From: Desulforamulus profundi
GTDB lineage: Bacteria > Bacillota_B > Desulfotomaculia > Desulfotomaculales > Desulfotomaculaceae
NCBI RefSeq assembly: GCF_002607855.1
Contig: NZ_AWQQ01000015.1
Coordinates: forward strand, 1 to 32,963
DNA length: 32,963 nt
Direction of reading: 5' to 3'
The notes beneath the pieces are model-generated. The model saw only the letters and a list, made by a program, of their open reading frames with translations, was not told where the DNA came from and ran no database searches. The position numbers and the translations under genes are program-made. Shown here one piece after another: positions 9,012 through 18,380 of this stretch (position 1 is the first letter of the stretch; each line of letters opens with the position of its first letter).

Positions 9012-10978
9012 ATGAACCATCATTGGATCTTTCATGATTCCCATGACGCATCGTTCCGCAGCCCCTTTGGGGCTGTTCCTTGTCATGAAAAATCGCGCTG
9101 GCCATCGAAATATACTCCCAGGACCCACCGGACAATGTCATTTTGCGCTTGTGGAAGTATGGACGTGAGGAAGAGAAAATTCCTATGCAGCAGGTAGCAG
9201 CCAGCGGAGAGAAAAAACTTTACCGGGCGGCAATATATGCCCCACCCAGGCAGGGACTGCTGTGGTACTACTTTATCATTGAGCGGGCAGGCAGGACCTA
9301 TTACTATGGCAACAACCCCCGCAACCTGGGGGGGGTAGGCCAGATTTACGATTATGAACCGACCTCTTACCAGGTTACGGTGTACAAGGAAGACAGCGCC
9401 ACCCCGCACTGGTTTAAGGATGCCGTCATGTACCAGATCTTTGTGGACCGTTTTTGCAACGGCCATGAAGAGGGAAAAATCTTAAATCCCAAGCAGCATT
9501 GTGTGATTTATCCCCGCTGGGATGCCGTGCCGCAATACGGCAAGGACCCGGTTACCGGCAAGACCGTCTGTTTTGACATCTTTGGGGGAAATTTGCTGGG
9601 GGTTTTGAAAAAACTCCCTTATTTAAAGGAACTGGGCATCAGTGTCATCTACCTCAATCCCATCTTCGAAGCTTCCAGCAGCCATAAATATGACACCGGG
9701 GATTACAAGAGAATTGACCAGATGTTCGGCAACAACCAGCTGTTTAAAGAACTGTGCGCCAAAGCACGGGAGATGGGCATCTCCATCATCCTGGACGGGG
9801 TCTTCAGCCATACCGGCAGCGACAGTGTCTATTTTAACCGGGAGGGCAACTATCCCTCTCTGGGGGCTTACCAGTCTAAGGATTCCCCCTATTATTCCTG
9901 GTATCGTTTTATCGAGCATCCCCACAAATACGACTGTTGGTGGGGCATCGACACCCTGCCCAATGTCAATGAACTGGACCCTTCTTACCAGGAGTTTATC
10001 ATCACCGGGGACAGCAGTGTCATCAAATACTGGATGAAAATGGGGGCCAAAGGTTGGCGTTTGGACGTGGTGGATGAACTGCCCGATGAATTTGTGAAAA
10101 AAATCCGTGTTGTCATGAAGCAAGAGGACCCCGAGTCGGTACTGATCGGCGAAGTGTGGGAAGACGCTTCCAACAAGGTGAGCTACGGGACCATGCGGGA
10201 GTACCTGCTGGGAGAGGAATTGGATTCGGTGATGAACTATCCTTTCCGCAGTATCTGGTTAGACTTTATGACCGGCAGAAGGAATGCCCACGAGACCCAT
10301 CTTCGATTAATGAGCCTGTACGAAAATTACCCGCTGCAGCATTTTTACTCCACCATGAACTTAATCGGCAGTCATGATGTGGTGCGGGCCCTTACCATAT
10401 TGAGCGGGGCGCCGGCGGAAGAAACTTTGTCCAAGGAGGAACAGGCCAGGATTAGGTTAAGCGAGGAGCAAAAGAGGATTGGAACTGCCCGGTTGAAACT
10501 GCTTTCTTTGATTCAAATGACTTTTCCGGGGGTCCCCTGCATTTACTACGGGGATGAGGCAGGCATGCACGGCTATAAGGACCCTTTAAACCGGGCCACC
10601 TATCCCTGGGGCAAGGAAAACCGGGAACTGCTGGACTGGTACAAGAAAGTTATCGGATATAGAAACCGGTATGACGTGCTTAAAACCGGCCGCTGGCTGC
10701 CAATTTATGTCCAGGGGCAGGTTTACGGCTACCTGAGAATCATCGATCAGGGGAAAGATGTATTCAACCGGCCCAAAAAAGATAACATTGCCTTTGTTGT
10801 AATAAACGCGCATCCGGAGAGGGAGGCCAACCTTTCTGTCAACCTGGGCCGGTGGTGCAGCGGCAGTCTGCTTGATTTACTCCAGGAGGGCCGGGAATAT
10901 CCCGTGCAAGACGGGTTCCTGCATCTTTCTCTGGGACCTTTGGAGGGGAAACTGTTGATGGACGGAGGAGCAAAGTGA
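9012..10978 (+). CDS. GH13 alpha-glucan hydrolase, neopullulanase/maltogenic-amylase type (one frame break)
   Basis: A 655-residue alpha-amylase-family enzyme likely to cut alpha-1,4 (and perhaps alpha-1,6) bonds in glycogen or maltodextrins. The first ~120 residues form an all-beta N-terminal domain. The catalytic barrel starts at HWFKDAVMYQIFVDRFCNG and contains DGVFSHTG, the nucleophile motif GWRLDVVDEL, the acid/base in LIGEVWEDA, and NLIGSHD. There is no signal peptide, so it is cytoplasmic and acts on the stored polymer. The start is the ATG at 9012, 4 bases after glgA. One base is missing at about 9091 in a run of A, after CHEK; an added A restores IALAIEIYSQDPP. It overlaps malQ by GTGA. 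Confidence 0.88.
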
Positions 10979-12460
10979 CAATAAAGAGGCAAAGCGGCAT
11001 ACTGCTCCATCCAACCTCATTGCCGTCTCCCTACGGAATCGGGGATTTAGGAAAGGAAGCCTTTGAATTTGTGGACTTCCTGACCAGAAGCAGGCAGAAA
11101 CTCTGGCAGGTGCTTCCCTTGAATCCCGCGGGTTACGGTGAATCCCCCTTTCAGAGTTTTTCCGCCTTTGCGGGAAATCCCCTGTTGATCAGCATTGACC
11201 GGTTAGTGGAACAGGGGTTGCTAACACCGCAGGATATTCACCCGCTGCCTTCCTTTTCCGAAGACAGGGTAGAATTTGCCCGGGTAAGGGCATATAAAGA
11301 AGATTTACTGAGAAAGGCCTTCACTGCTTTTCAAAACCGGTTGAAAGCGCCTGAGTACCAGGATTTTGTCGCTGGGGCGCACTGGCTTGGGGACTATGCC
11401 CTGTTTATGGCCCTTAAGCAGTATTTCGGCGGGCTGCCCTGGAACCATTGGGATGCATCCATTGCGCTGCGGCAAGAGCAGGCCATGGAAAATTTCCGGC
11501 AGCTGCTGAAGCAAGAAATTGAATACCACTTTTTTCTGCAATTTACTTTCTTTAGACAGTGGATGGCATTAAAGCGGTATGCCAATGACCGCGGCATAAA
11601 AATTATCGGCGATTTGCCCATTTTTGTTTCCTATGACAGCAGCGACGCCTGGGCCAACCCCCACCTTTTTGAGCTGGATGAACTGGGGAACCCGGCCAAG
11701 GTGGCCGGTGTGCCGCCGGACTATTTCAGTGAAACCGGTCAGTTGTGGGGGAACCCCCATTACCGGTGGGCGGCCATGGAAAAGGATGACTACAAGTGGT
11801 GGAGGGAAAGGTTCAAAGGCCTGTTGGAAACGGTGGATATCATCCGCATTGACCACTTCCGGGGCTTCGAGCTTACTGGGAAATCCCCGCCGGCGAGACA
11901 ACGGCCATTAACGGTAGGTGGGTAAAGGGGCCCGGCGAAAAGTTTTTCTCCATCATGATCCGGTACCTGGGGCAAATTCCGGTCATTGCCGAGGACCTGG
12001 GCATCATCACGCCGGAGGTGGTGAAACTAAAGAACCGGTTCGATTTCCCCGGCATGAAGATATTGCAATTTAACCTGCATAAAAATGAAAAAGAAAAGTT
12101 TCTGCCTCATCACTACGAACCCAATTCGGTGGTCTACACAGGGACCCACGACAATGATACCACCATCGGCTGGTACAAAAAACTGCTGCCGGGTGATGTC
12201 GAGTTTCTGGCAGAGTACCTGGACCTGGAACCGGCCATGGAGGCAGAGGAGATTTGCTGGCGGCTCATCGAAGTGGCCTTTCGATGTCAATCCAATACGG
12301 CCATCATCCGCTGCAGGATGTGCTTTGCCTGGACAGCGAGGCCCGCATGAATTATCCCGGCACCGTCGGCGGCAACTGGGAGTGGCGGTTCCGCCAGGGG
12401 GTGCTGACCCCGGAAATCGAAGAAAAGTTAGCCGCCCTCACCAGGGCCGGCGGAAGGTAA
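10975..12460 (+). CDS. malQ: 4-alpha-glucanotransferase (amylomaltase; two frame breaks)
   Basis: A GH77 enzyme of about 495 residues that transfers maltodextrin units between glucan chains. Its start IKRQSGILLHPTSLPSPYGIGDLG is the family signature. It contains the GH77 motifs IKIIGDLPIFVSYDSSDAW, the nucleophile region IIRIDHFRGFE, the acid/base in PVIAEDLG, and the TGTHDNDTT motif. It ends MNYPGTVGGNWEWRF. Two breaks: near 11869 (one G missing, so FRGFEAYWEIPAGE is lost) and near 12310 (one C missing, so TAIIPLQDVLCLDSEARMNYPGT is split). The GTG start at 10975 overlaps the amylase stop, indicating translational coupling. Last gene of the glycogen operon. Confidence 0.93.
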
Positions 12461-12462
12461 AA

Positions 12463-12500
12463 CAGGGTGCCGGTTGTTGAATTCAACAACCGGCACCCTG
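12463..12500. terminator. Perfect 38-bp palindromic bidirectional terminator
   Basis: The two 19-base arms (12463-12481 and 12482-12500) are exact reverse complements with a central GAATTC and no spacer. On the plus strand it is followed by CTAATTTATTTTT; on the minus strand by TTTTACC. It sits between the convergent stops of malQ (12460) and the DUF421 gene (12506), so it can serve both. Confidence 0.85.
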
Positions 12501-12505
12501 CTAAT

Positions 12506-13227
12506 TTATTTTTCTTCATCGGTTATATCTTCAACATATTGCAGATTATCATGATACTTATCTACATAAAGGTTCCCGGAGGTATCCAGGCTGGCAAAGC
12601 TGACCTCTTCAATACTTTTAATCCCCTGTTTTTGCAACTGGGTTATTAGCCACTCCTTGGAGAGGTTATTCTGCTGCAAATTCTGCTGAATCAGTTTACC
12701 GTCCACAATTAATTCTGAAGCGACGCCTTCATATTGTGTAGTAACGCCAATGTCACCGGTCGTCACAGGCTGCTTGTCACTCTTCAACAATACGCTTAAC
12801 TTACCATTAGGTTCTAAAATAGCAAATTCCACATCGGAAATGTTAAAAACATTTTTTCCCGCAGCTGCATGGTCAGGTTATCCATGTTGTAACGTTCTTT
12901 ACTCATATTTTTTTCTAAGATTTTCCCGTTGTGAATTACAACAGTCGGCTCACCTTCCAGTAATTTACGGGCTGCCCTGGACTTTAATCCCGCAAAGTTT
13001 GTCAAATAGGTGAGCCCGCCAAAGATGGTGATGCCGATAATATAATAAATTACATTTTCTTTATGATCGGTGGCCATCGCTGCTGCAATGGAGCCGATGG
13101 CAATGGCATTAACAAAATCACTTACGGTCAGTTCCCCAAGCTGCTGTTTTCCCACCACTCTGGTTACAAGTATCACTCCCAAAAACGCTGCAACCGCACG
13201 TAATGCGATCTCCAAATATGGATTCAC
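12506..13227 (-). CDS. DUF421 (YetF-family) membrane protein (one frame break)
   Basis: A protein of about 240 residues after repair. The N-terminal half has three hydrophobic helices around VGKQQLGELTVSDFVNAIAIGSIAAA, the hallmark of DUF421. The C-terminal half carries the soluble YetF domain with VEFAILEPNGKLSVLLK. The frame breaks near 12852: a run of six A should be seven, giving LREKNVFNISDVEFAILEPNG. The function is not established; DUF421 proteins are frequent in sporulators. Unlike the paralogue at 18381-19241, it has no C-terminal DUF1657-like extension. The start is the ATG with GGAGGGATC upstream. It lies 84 bases downstream of nadE on the same strand. Confidence 0.82.
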
Positions 13228-13311
13228 AGTGATCCCTCCAAAGATTCATACAAAAGGTATTATGCCTGTATGGTGGGAGGAATATTCAACAAGTTAAATT
13301 TAATGCTTTCC

Positions 13312-15264
13312 TTATTTTTGGTGGCAAAATATATTCCGGTCGGTTCCAATGATATATCCTAACAGCTTATCCTTCAACTCCCGGTATCTCCTGGTGTAAT
13401 AAACGCCGTTTTGGGCTTCCCGGTGGTCGAAACCGAAGGCGCGGCGGCTGACGGCCAGGATGGGCGGGGCCTGGATTCTTTTGGCCACACCGATGCCGTT
13501 ATAGAGGTTCCACCAGCGTTCCAAATCGGCGATAAATTCCCGGGGGGTGGGGAACAATTCCTTAACCAGTCCCGGCGCGCAGCCCAGTTTTTCTTCCAGC
13601 ACTCCTTCGGCATACCAGTGGAGGATGTCCTCCGGGGTGGCCTTGTCCCACCACTGGACAAAGGAGCGGAACAGGTAATCGTGGTACGGGTAGGCAATGG
13701 GGTCCCCTTTGCCTTCATCCACGGCCTGGTCAAAGCTCAGTTCTGCGCTGGGCACGATATCGATAATGCCCTGGGGGATGACCTCCAGACGGTACACTTC
13801 TTCGTTCAGGTAGCGGGCCAGGGCGTATACCTGGTGCTTCCACAGGTCGGCAATGGCCGCCAGGAACCCTGCCTGGTCGCCGTACAGGGTGGAATACCCG
13901 ACGGTGGTTTCCGCCTTATTGGCGTTGCAGGTGAAGCCCCCGCCAAAGGCGGCGGCCACCGCTGCCAGGACCCGTGCCGAGCGGTCCCTGGCCTGAATGT
14001 TTTCCGCCATAAAAGGGCTTATTTTCAGGTGAAACTGCACCCCGGTCACAGGGTTGATCACCGGGGTGCTTTCAATTTGTTTAACGGTAAAATCCACCGC
14101 ATCCTGGATCGGTAATACGGTATAGGAGCAGTTCAAATTTTGGGCCAGCTGCCGGGCCAGGTTCCGGGTGGTTTGGGAATTGTATCGGCTGGGCATGTTA
14201 ACCAGCAGCAGGTTTTCCGGTCCCATGGCCTTGGCATAGAGGGCGGCGGATACCGCAGAATCAATGCCGCCCGAGATGCCGATGACAACCTTCTTCATGC
14301 CAATGGCCGCGGTAAACTTTTGAATGCCGTAGCAAAGGGCCTGGTGGATAAAACCGATAGCATGGTCTTCCGGCACTTCCAGAGGGGAAAAGTTTTCGCC
14401 GCCGGAGGCCAGGTCCAGTTCGATGATGTCCAAACTTTGCCTGAAGGCAGGATGGCTGTAATAAATGACTTCGCCGTTTTTATTATAGACCGTGCTGGAG
14501 CCGTCAAAGGTGTAAATGGTCTTGCCGTTATTTTGTACGCCCACGTTATTGACATAGATCAAAGGAACACCGGTTTCCCGGGCATGCTTGGAAAAGACCC
14601 GGTTTCGCTTGCTGTTTTTACCCAGGGTAAAGGGGGAACAGGAGATGTTGATAAACAGGCTGACGCCGCCTTTTTCATGGATGGCGGTTATGGGTTTGGT
14701 AAAGTAGTCCTCAGCCCAACCGTCTTCACATAAAAAGCAGCCTAAACCCACCTGTTTGCCATCCACAGGCAGGTAAACGGGGGTTAGTAAGTCTTCCGGG
14801 ATTTTTTCCAGCTCCTGGGCCAGTTTACGCAAGCTGTAGAAATGGCGGTCATCGTCAAACTCCCGGTAGTTGGGCTGCAGGGTTTTGATTCTGAAAGGGT
14901 AGGGGAAATTATCGCCGCCCAGCAATTTGCCGTCCCGGGCGACAAAAAAAGCGTTGTATTTGCGGACCCTGCCGTCGTCTCCTTTTCTCTCCCAATCAAT
15001 CCCCACATTGCCGAAGAGGACGGTGAGGTTGTCCGAAGCATTAACAATTTCCCTGCCGTATTCTTCACAGTCCCTGAGAAAGGCCCTTTGTTCCCAGGTA
15101 TCTCCCAGTAAGTAGCCGGGGATGGACATTTCCGGGAAGATGACCATATGGGCGCCTTTGGCCCGGGCTTGTCCAATCATTTCCAGCATAGTCCGGGCAT
15201 TCAGATCCGGCCGGCCCGGGATGATTTCCATTTGCCCGAGGGCTATTCTTAACTTCAAAATCAT
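13312..15264 (-). CDS. nadE: Glutamine-dependent NAD+ synthetase
   Basis: A 650-residue two-domain enzyme that amidates deamido-NAD with ammonia released from glutamine. The N-terminal nitrilase-type glutaminase has Glu45 in FPEMSIPGY, Lys127 in IKTLQPNY, and the nucleophile Cys179 in GCFLCEDGW. The C-terminal ATP-pyrophosphatase domain has the P-loop SGGIDS at residues 331-336. The frame is intact over almost 2 kb, unlike most plus-strand genes here. The ATG is preceded by AAGAGGCG at short spacing. It may be cotranscribed with the DUF421 gene downstream. Confidence 0.95.
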   Translation of the reverse strand: MILKLRIALGQMEIIPGRPDLNARTMLEMIGQARAKGAHMVIFPEMSIPGYLLGDTWEQRAFLRDCEEYGREIVNASDNLTVLFGNVGIDWERKGDDGRVRKYNAFFVARDGKLLGGDNFPYPFRIKTLQPNYREFDDDRHFYSLRKLAQELEKIPEDLLTPVYLPVDGKQVGLGCFLCEDGWAEDYFTKPITAIHEKGGVSLFINISCSPFTLGKNSKRNRVFSKHARETGVPLIYVNNVGVQNNGKTIYTFDGSSTVYNKNGEVIYYSHPAFRQSLDIIELDLASGGENFSPLEVPEDHAIGFIHQALCYGIQKFTAAIGMKKVVIGISGGIDSAVSAALYAKAMGPENLLLVNMPSRYNSQTTRNLARQLAQNLNCSYTVLPIQDAVDFTVKQIESTPVINPVTGVQFHLKISPFMAENIQARDRSARVLAAVAAAFGGGFTCNANKAETTVGYSTLYGDQAGFLAAIADLWKHQVYALARYLNEEVYRLEVIPQGIIDIVPSAELSFDQAVDEGKGDPIAYPYHDYLFRSFVQWWDKATPEDILHWYAEGVLEEKLGCAPGLVKELFPTPREFIADLERWWNLYNGIGVAKRIQAPPILAVSRRAFGFDHREAQNGVYYTRRYRELKDKLLGYIIGTDRNIFCHQK

Positions 15265-15320
15265 CGCCTCTTTTGTGCTAAATATAGTTATAGTCTGCCC
15301 CTTCCTGAAAGACTTAAATT

Positions 15321-15356
15321 AAAGAATGCCCGGTCCTGGTGGTACGGGCATTCTTT
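15321..15356 (-). terminator. Intrinsic terminator of the nuclease-like gene
   Basis: A perfect 12-bp stem (15321-15332 with 15345-15356) and 12-base loop. On the minus strand it ends in TTCTTTAATTT, 26 bases beyond the stop of the gene at 15382-15912. Confidence 0.8.
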
Positions 15357-15381
15357 TCGATTTCTTATTCAACTCAATGGG

Positions 15382-15912
15382 TTAGGCCACATCAATTCCC
15401 ACTAAATAAATGGGCAGTTGGATGCCGGTTTTAAAATGCCGCAGGTAGCGGTCTACCTTCTCGAAGTTCATAGCGCCGGCCCAGTTATGGTGATACATTT
15501 TCTTCAACTGCTTCTGGAATTTGTGGGTGGTAACAACAAAAATGCCCACATCAATTCTATCTGAATTATGAGAGGAAGACAACTGGAACTTGAGCAGGTT
15601 ATGCCCGATAAGGGAGGCATGGCGAAAACCAATTTCCAGGGCGATATTTTCTTTCATCAGCTCCATATTGGTAAAGGGGTTAACGGGTTCATGGAACAGG
15701 GAAGGGGAATTCTGCCAGCCGTAATTTCTAAATGATTCCCGCAGAATATGGTTATAGTGTGAACGCGACAGAGTGGACAGGTCAATGTCAGGGTTTAATA
15801 AAATTTGGTCGATTTCTTCGAGTAAAGCGGAATTGCTCAGTAAAATATCAATGGCCGACCGGTAAGAATTTTTTTGTAATTGTAATCTCATGACCCTCAC
15901 CCGACCCTTCAC
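15382..15912 (-). CDS. Solitary BglII/BstYI-like restriction-endonuclease-fold protein (candidate)
   Basis: A 176-residue protein with an alpha-helical N-terminal half. Its C-terminal half resembles the BglII/BstYI PD-(D/E)xK nuclease core: IALEIGF (like LVEVQF of BglII), a hydrophobic strand after DRIDVGIFVVTT, a helix with NFEKVDRYL, and the final strand PIYLVGI (like PIRLVGL). Relative to BglII, the Glu of EVQ is kept, the Gln is a Gly, and the residue at the Asp84 position aligns with a Glu. No methyltransferase gene is nearby, so either it is not a working restriction enzyme or it acts on another substrate. The start is uncertain: GTG at 15912 or ATG at 15891. It has its own terminator. 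The assignment rests on remembered motif similarity only. Confidence 0.5.
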   Translation of the reverse strand: MKGRVRVMRLQLQKNSYRSAIDILLSNSALLEEIDQILLNPDIDLSTLSRSHYNHILRESFRNYGWQNSPSLFHEPVNPFTNMELMKENIALEIGFRHASLIGHNLLKFQLSSSHNSDRIDVGIFVVTTHKFQKQLKKMYHHNWAGAMNFEKVDRYLRHFKTGIQLPIYLVGIDVA

Positions 15913-16028
15913 AATAATATTACCTTTTTGTTAATTTCCATAGAATTTTAAATTTTCCTTCTATTATAGCGAAAAATAATAATAGTTTAATAAAAATATT
16001 CCCGGCCTAATGGTTGTAGAACAAAAAC

Positions 16029-16051
16029 AAGGAAGGCCCGGAGCCTTCCTT
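16029..16051 (-). terminator. Terminator of the SpoVA-type operon
   Basis: A 9-bp stem (16029-16037 with 16043-16051) overlapping the stop codon of the YhcN/YlaJ gene. On the minus strand it is followed by GTTTTTGTT. Confidence 0.8.
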
Positions 16052-16496
16052 ACCCTTTCATATCTTTGTTAATTTTATTCACTTTTTGTTTCAGTTCCGA
16101 ACCGGACTTTACTTTTTGTTCGTTTATCTGTTTTTCAATTTGCTGCAGTTGTGTAAACAACTTTTTATCTGCAGTGACATAAACTCCGTACTCCTCATTC
16201 ATCGAACCGATCTTTTTATGTACCTCTTCCTTAATGGATTGCAATTTCAAACGGTTAAAACCGCTGACTTTGATGGCTGTAGAAATATTTTTGTCAATGA
16301 CCACGGCGGTGGCCTCCTCCACACCCTTGACGGACATGGCGGCTTGTTTGGCCTTTTCAGCCAGTTCGGGGTTGATTTCCACCAGCTTTTGCGTTTGTTT
16401 TCCCTCTGACTGTGGTTTTTTCTGAGGCTGCATTTGACAGCCTACGGTCAGTAAGATTAAAACAATAATCAAAGATACTCTTAGAATATTTTTCAT
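16050..16496 (-). CDS. YhcN/YlaJ-family sporulation lipoprotein
   Basis: A 148-residue lipoprotein with a lipobox LLTVGC after a hydrophobic signal, then a Gln/Lys-rich linker. The conserved domain reads AAMSVKGVEEATAVVIDKNISTAIKVSGF, the beta-alpha-beta core of YhcN/YlaJ proteins, followed by a lysine-rich coiled tail. In Bacillus such lipoproteins are spore inner-membrane proteins, and one is part of the spoVA-2mob operon. It is the last gene of the minus-strand operon here, 19 bases after spoVAEb. The ATG is preceded by AAGGTGATC. Confidence 0.88.
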   Translation of the reverse strand: MKNILRVSLIIVLILLTVGCQMQPQKKPQSEGKQTQKLVEINPELAEKAKQAAMSVKGVEEATAVVIDKNISTAIKVSGFNRLKLQSIKEEVHKKIGSMNEEYGVYVTADKKLFTQLQQIEKQINEQKVKSGSELKQKVNKINKDMKG

Positions 16497-16515
16497 ATGA
16501 TCACCTTTTTCTCTT

Positions 16516-16869
16516 TTACCCCTTGGGTCGGACCAACAGGGAGGCTAGAAATCCAAAAATGATGGCAGCGGAGATGCCCGAGCTGGTTACCTCAAAGATC
16601 CCGGTCAGGATACCGACCAGCCCGGTGGTTTCGGCTTCCGCCAGCGCCCCGTGGACCAGGGAATTGCCAAAACTGATAATGGGGACGGTGGCGCCGGCCC
16701 CGGCAAAGTCCACCAGCGGTTCATAGAGTCCCAACCCACCCAGAACGGCGCCCGCCACCACAAGCAGACTCATGGTATGAGCCGGCGTAAGTTTTCCGAC
16801 ATCCATTAACAGCTGTCCGATGACACAAATGAGCCCGCCGACCACAAAGGCCCAGAGATAAGCTTCCAT
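16516..16869 (-). CDS. spoVAEb: Stage V sporulation protein AEb
   Basis: A 117-residue membrane protein with about four hydrophobic segments. It is typical of SpoVAE/SpoVAEb: FVVGGLICVIGQLLMD near the start, LTPAHTMSLLVVAGAVLGGLGLYEPLV, and GATVPIISFGNSLVHG, the stretch that resembles SpoVAC. With SpoVAC and SpoVAD it belongs to the machinery moving calcium-dipicolinate through the spore inner membrane. It lies between spoVAD (17-base gap) and the YhcN/YlaJ gene. Confidence 0.92.
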   Translation of the reverse strand: MEAYLWAFVVGGLICVIGQLLMDVGKLTPAHTMSLLVVAGAVLGGLGLYEPLVDFAGAGATVPIISFGNSLVHGALAEAETTGLVGILTGIFEVTSSGISAAIIFGFLASLLVRPKG

Positions 16870-16886
16870 AAGAAATCACCCCTTGG

Positions 16887-17888
16887 TTATGCTTCAATGG
16901 CAACAGCATATGCAATACAGGGAATACTTTCCTTTTGCTGGTAAGACAAAGGAGACAGCAGCGCTCCGGTGGCCGCAATGAGAACCTTTTTAAGTTCTCC
17001 CTTTTTCATTCTGTTCAAGATATGACCATAAGCCACAGCGGCCGAACAGCCGCAACCGCTGCCGCCGGCCATGACCGGCTGGTCCTCACCGTAAATCAAA
17101 ATGCCGCAGTCCGTAAAGATTTCTTCCGGAATTTCCAGGTCATGTTTAATTAACAGGTCCCTGGCAATTTGATGACCCACCCGGGCCAGGTCACCGGTGG
17201 CAATCAGGTCATATTCCTGAGGGGAAATTCCCAGATCTCGAAAATGGGCCGTCAGCGTGTCCACCGCTGCGGGGGCCATGGCCGATCCCATGTTAAAGGG
17301 ATCACTGATGCCCATATCCACAATCCTGCCGATGGTGGCGGACGTAACCTTTGGCCCGTCTCCCTCGGGACCCAACAGAGCAACGCCGGCTGCGGTGGCG
17401 GTCCATTGGGCCGTGGGGGGCTTTTGGGCGCCGTATTCCGTAGGATACCGGAACTGTTTTTCCACGGCGGTGTTGTGACTGGCGGTACCACACAGCACAT
17501 AATTGGCAGACTTGCTGTCAACCAAAAGTGCGCCCAGGGCCAGACTTTGCATGGAAGTGGAACAAGCGCCAAAGAGTCCCAGATAGGGAACAGCCAGCGT
17601 CCGGGCCGCAAAGCTGCTGGATATAATTTGATTTAACAGGTCACCGCCAAGGAAGAACTGGATATCCTGCTTTTGCAGGCCTGCCTTACGGATGGCAATT
17701 TCAAAGGCTTCTTCCATCATCTTTTTTTCGGCCTTTTCGTAGCTGTCCTGTCCCAGCCATAAATCACCGTGAATAAGGTCATAATCTTCGGCCAGTGGGC
17801 CTTTGCCTTCAAAGGGTCCCACCACGGTACCGGTGGATAAAATGGTAGGCTTATTCGGGAAGACCCAGGTTTGATGCCCCTTCAGCAT
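16887..17888 (-). CDS. spoVAD: Stage V sporulation protein AD
   Basis: A 333-residue soluble protein with a thiolase/ketosynthase-like fold that binds dipicolinic acid on the spore inner membrane. Features seen: GRIVDMGISDPFNMG, GACSTSMQSLALGALLVDS around the pseudo-active Cys, and GGSGCGCSAAVAYGHIL near the C terminus. The ATG at 17888 directly follows the spoVAC stop, with GGGGGGAG within the end of spoVAC as the ribosome-binding site, suggesting translational coupling. Confidence 0.95.
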   Translation of the reverse strand: MLKGHQTWVFPNKPTILSTGTVVGPFEGKGPLAEDYDLIHGDLWLGQDSYEKAEKKMMEEAFEIAIRKAGLQKQDIQFFLGGDLLNQIISSSFAARTLAVPYLGLFGACSTSMQSLALGALLVDSKSANYVLCGTASHNTAVEKQFRYPTEYGAQKPPTAQWTATAAGVALLGPEGDGPKVTSATIGRIVDMGISDPFNMGSAMAPAAVDTLTAHFRDLGISPQEYDLIATGDLARVGHQIARDLLIKHDLEIPEEIFTDCGILIYGEDQPVMAGGSGCGCSAAVAYGHILNRMKKGELKKVLIAATGALLSPLSYQQKESIPCIAYAVAIEA

Positions 17889-17889
17889 A

Positions 17890-18369
17890 CTAGGCTCCCC
17901 CCAACGTGGTGAATAATGTTTTTACCAGGGCTACCACAAAGGCGGCGAAAACACCAAAGGCGATTACCGAGCCGGCCAGCTTAAACATGTTGCCGCCCAC
18001 ACCCAGCACGTAGCCCTCGGTGCGGTGTTCAATGGCAGCCGAGGCAATGGTATTGGCGAAGCCTGTTACAGGAACCGCGGTACCGGCCCCTGCCCACTGG
18101 GCGATGTGGTCATAGACCCCCAGTGCGGTAAGGAGAACGGAGATTATGATTAATACCGCCACCGTGGGATTTCCGGCTGTTTTCTCCGTAAAGTCGAAGT
18201 TCCAAATGAAAAAATCCCCGATACCCTGGCCAAGCAAGCTAATGGCCCCCCCGGCGACAAAAGCTTTGACCACATTGGCCGGGACAGGACGTTTTGGTTC
18301 CCTGGCCTTGGCAAAGGCCTGGTATTCCTGCTGTGCCGGGGTTAATTTTTTCTTTTTCTTGTTTGACAT
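17890..18369 (-). CDS. spoVAC: Stage V sporulation protein AC
   Basis: A 159-residue membrane protein with a lysine-rich N terminus (MSNKKKKKLTPAQQEYQ) and four or so hydrophobic segments, including VVKAFVAGGAISLLGQGIGDF and GTAVPVTGFANTIASAAIEH. SpoVAC is a mechanosensitive channel component for dipicolinic acid movement in Bacillus spores. The start is the ATG after AGGGGTG. It lies 11 bases after the DUF421/DUF1657 fusion gene and abuts spoVAD. Confidence 0.94.
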   Translation of the reverse strand: MSNKKKKKLTPAQQEYQAFAKAREPKRPVPANVVKAFVAGGAISLLGQGIGDFFIWNFDFTEKTAGNPTVAVLIIISVLLTALGVYDHIAQWAGAGTAVPVTGFANTIASAAIEHRTEGYVLGVGGNMFKLAGSVIAFGVFAAFVVALVKTLFTTLGGA

Positions 18370-18380
18370 TTTTTCACCCC

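Noticed and set aside
3227..12460. Treating each glg and malQ frame piece as a separate short gene
   Set aside because: Adjacent pieces align with consecutive parts of one family protein and join perfectly with one added base.
13411..14733. Long plus-strand ORFs within nadE
   Set aside because: Antisense shadows of a GC-rich conserved gene; sequences lack any protein character.
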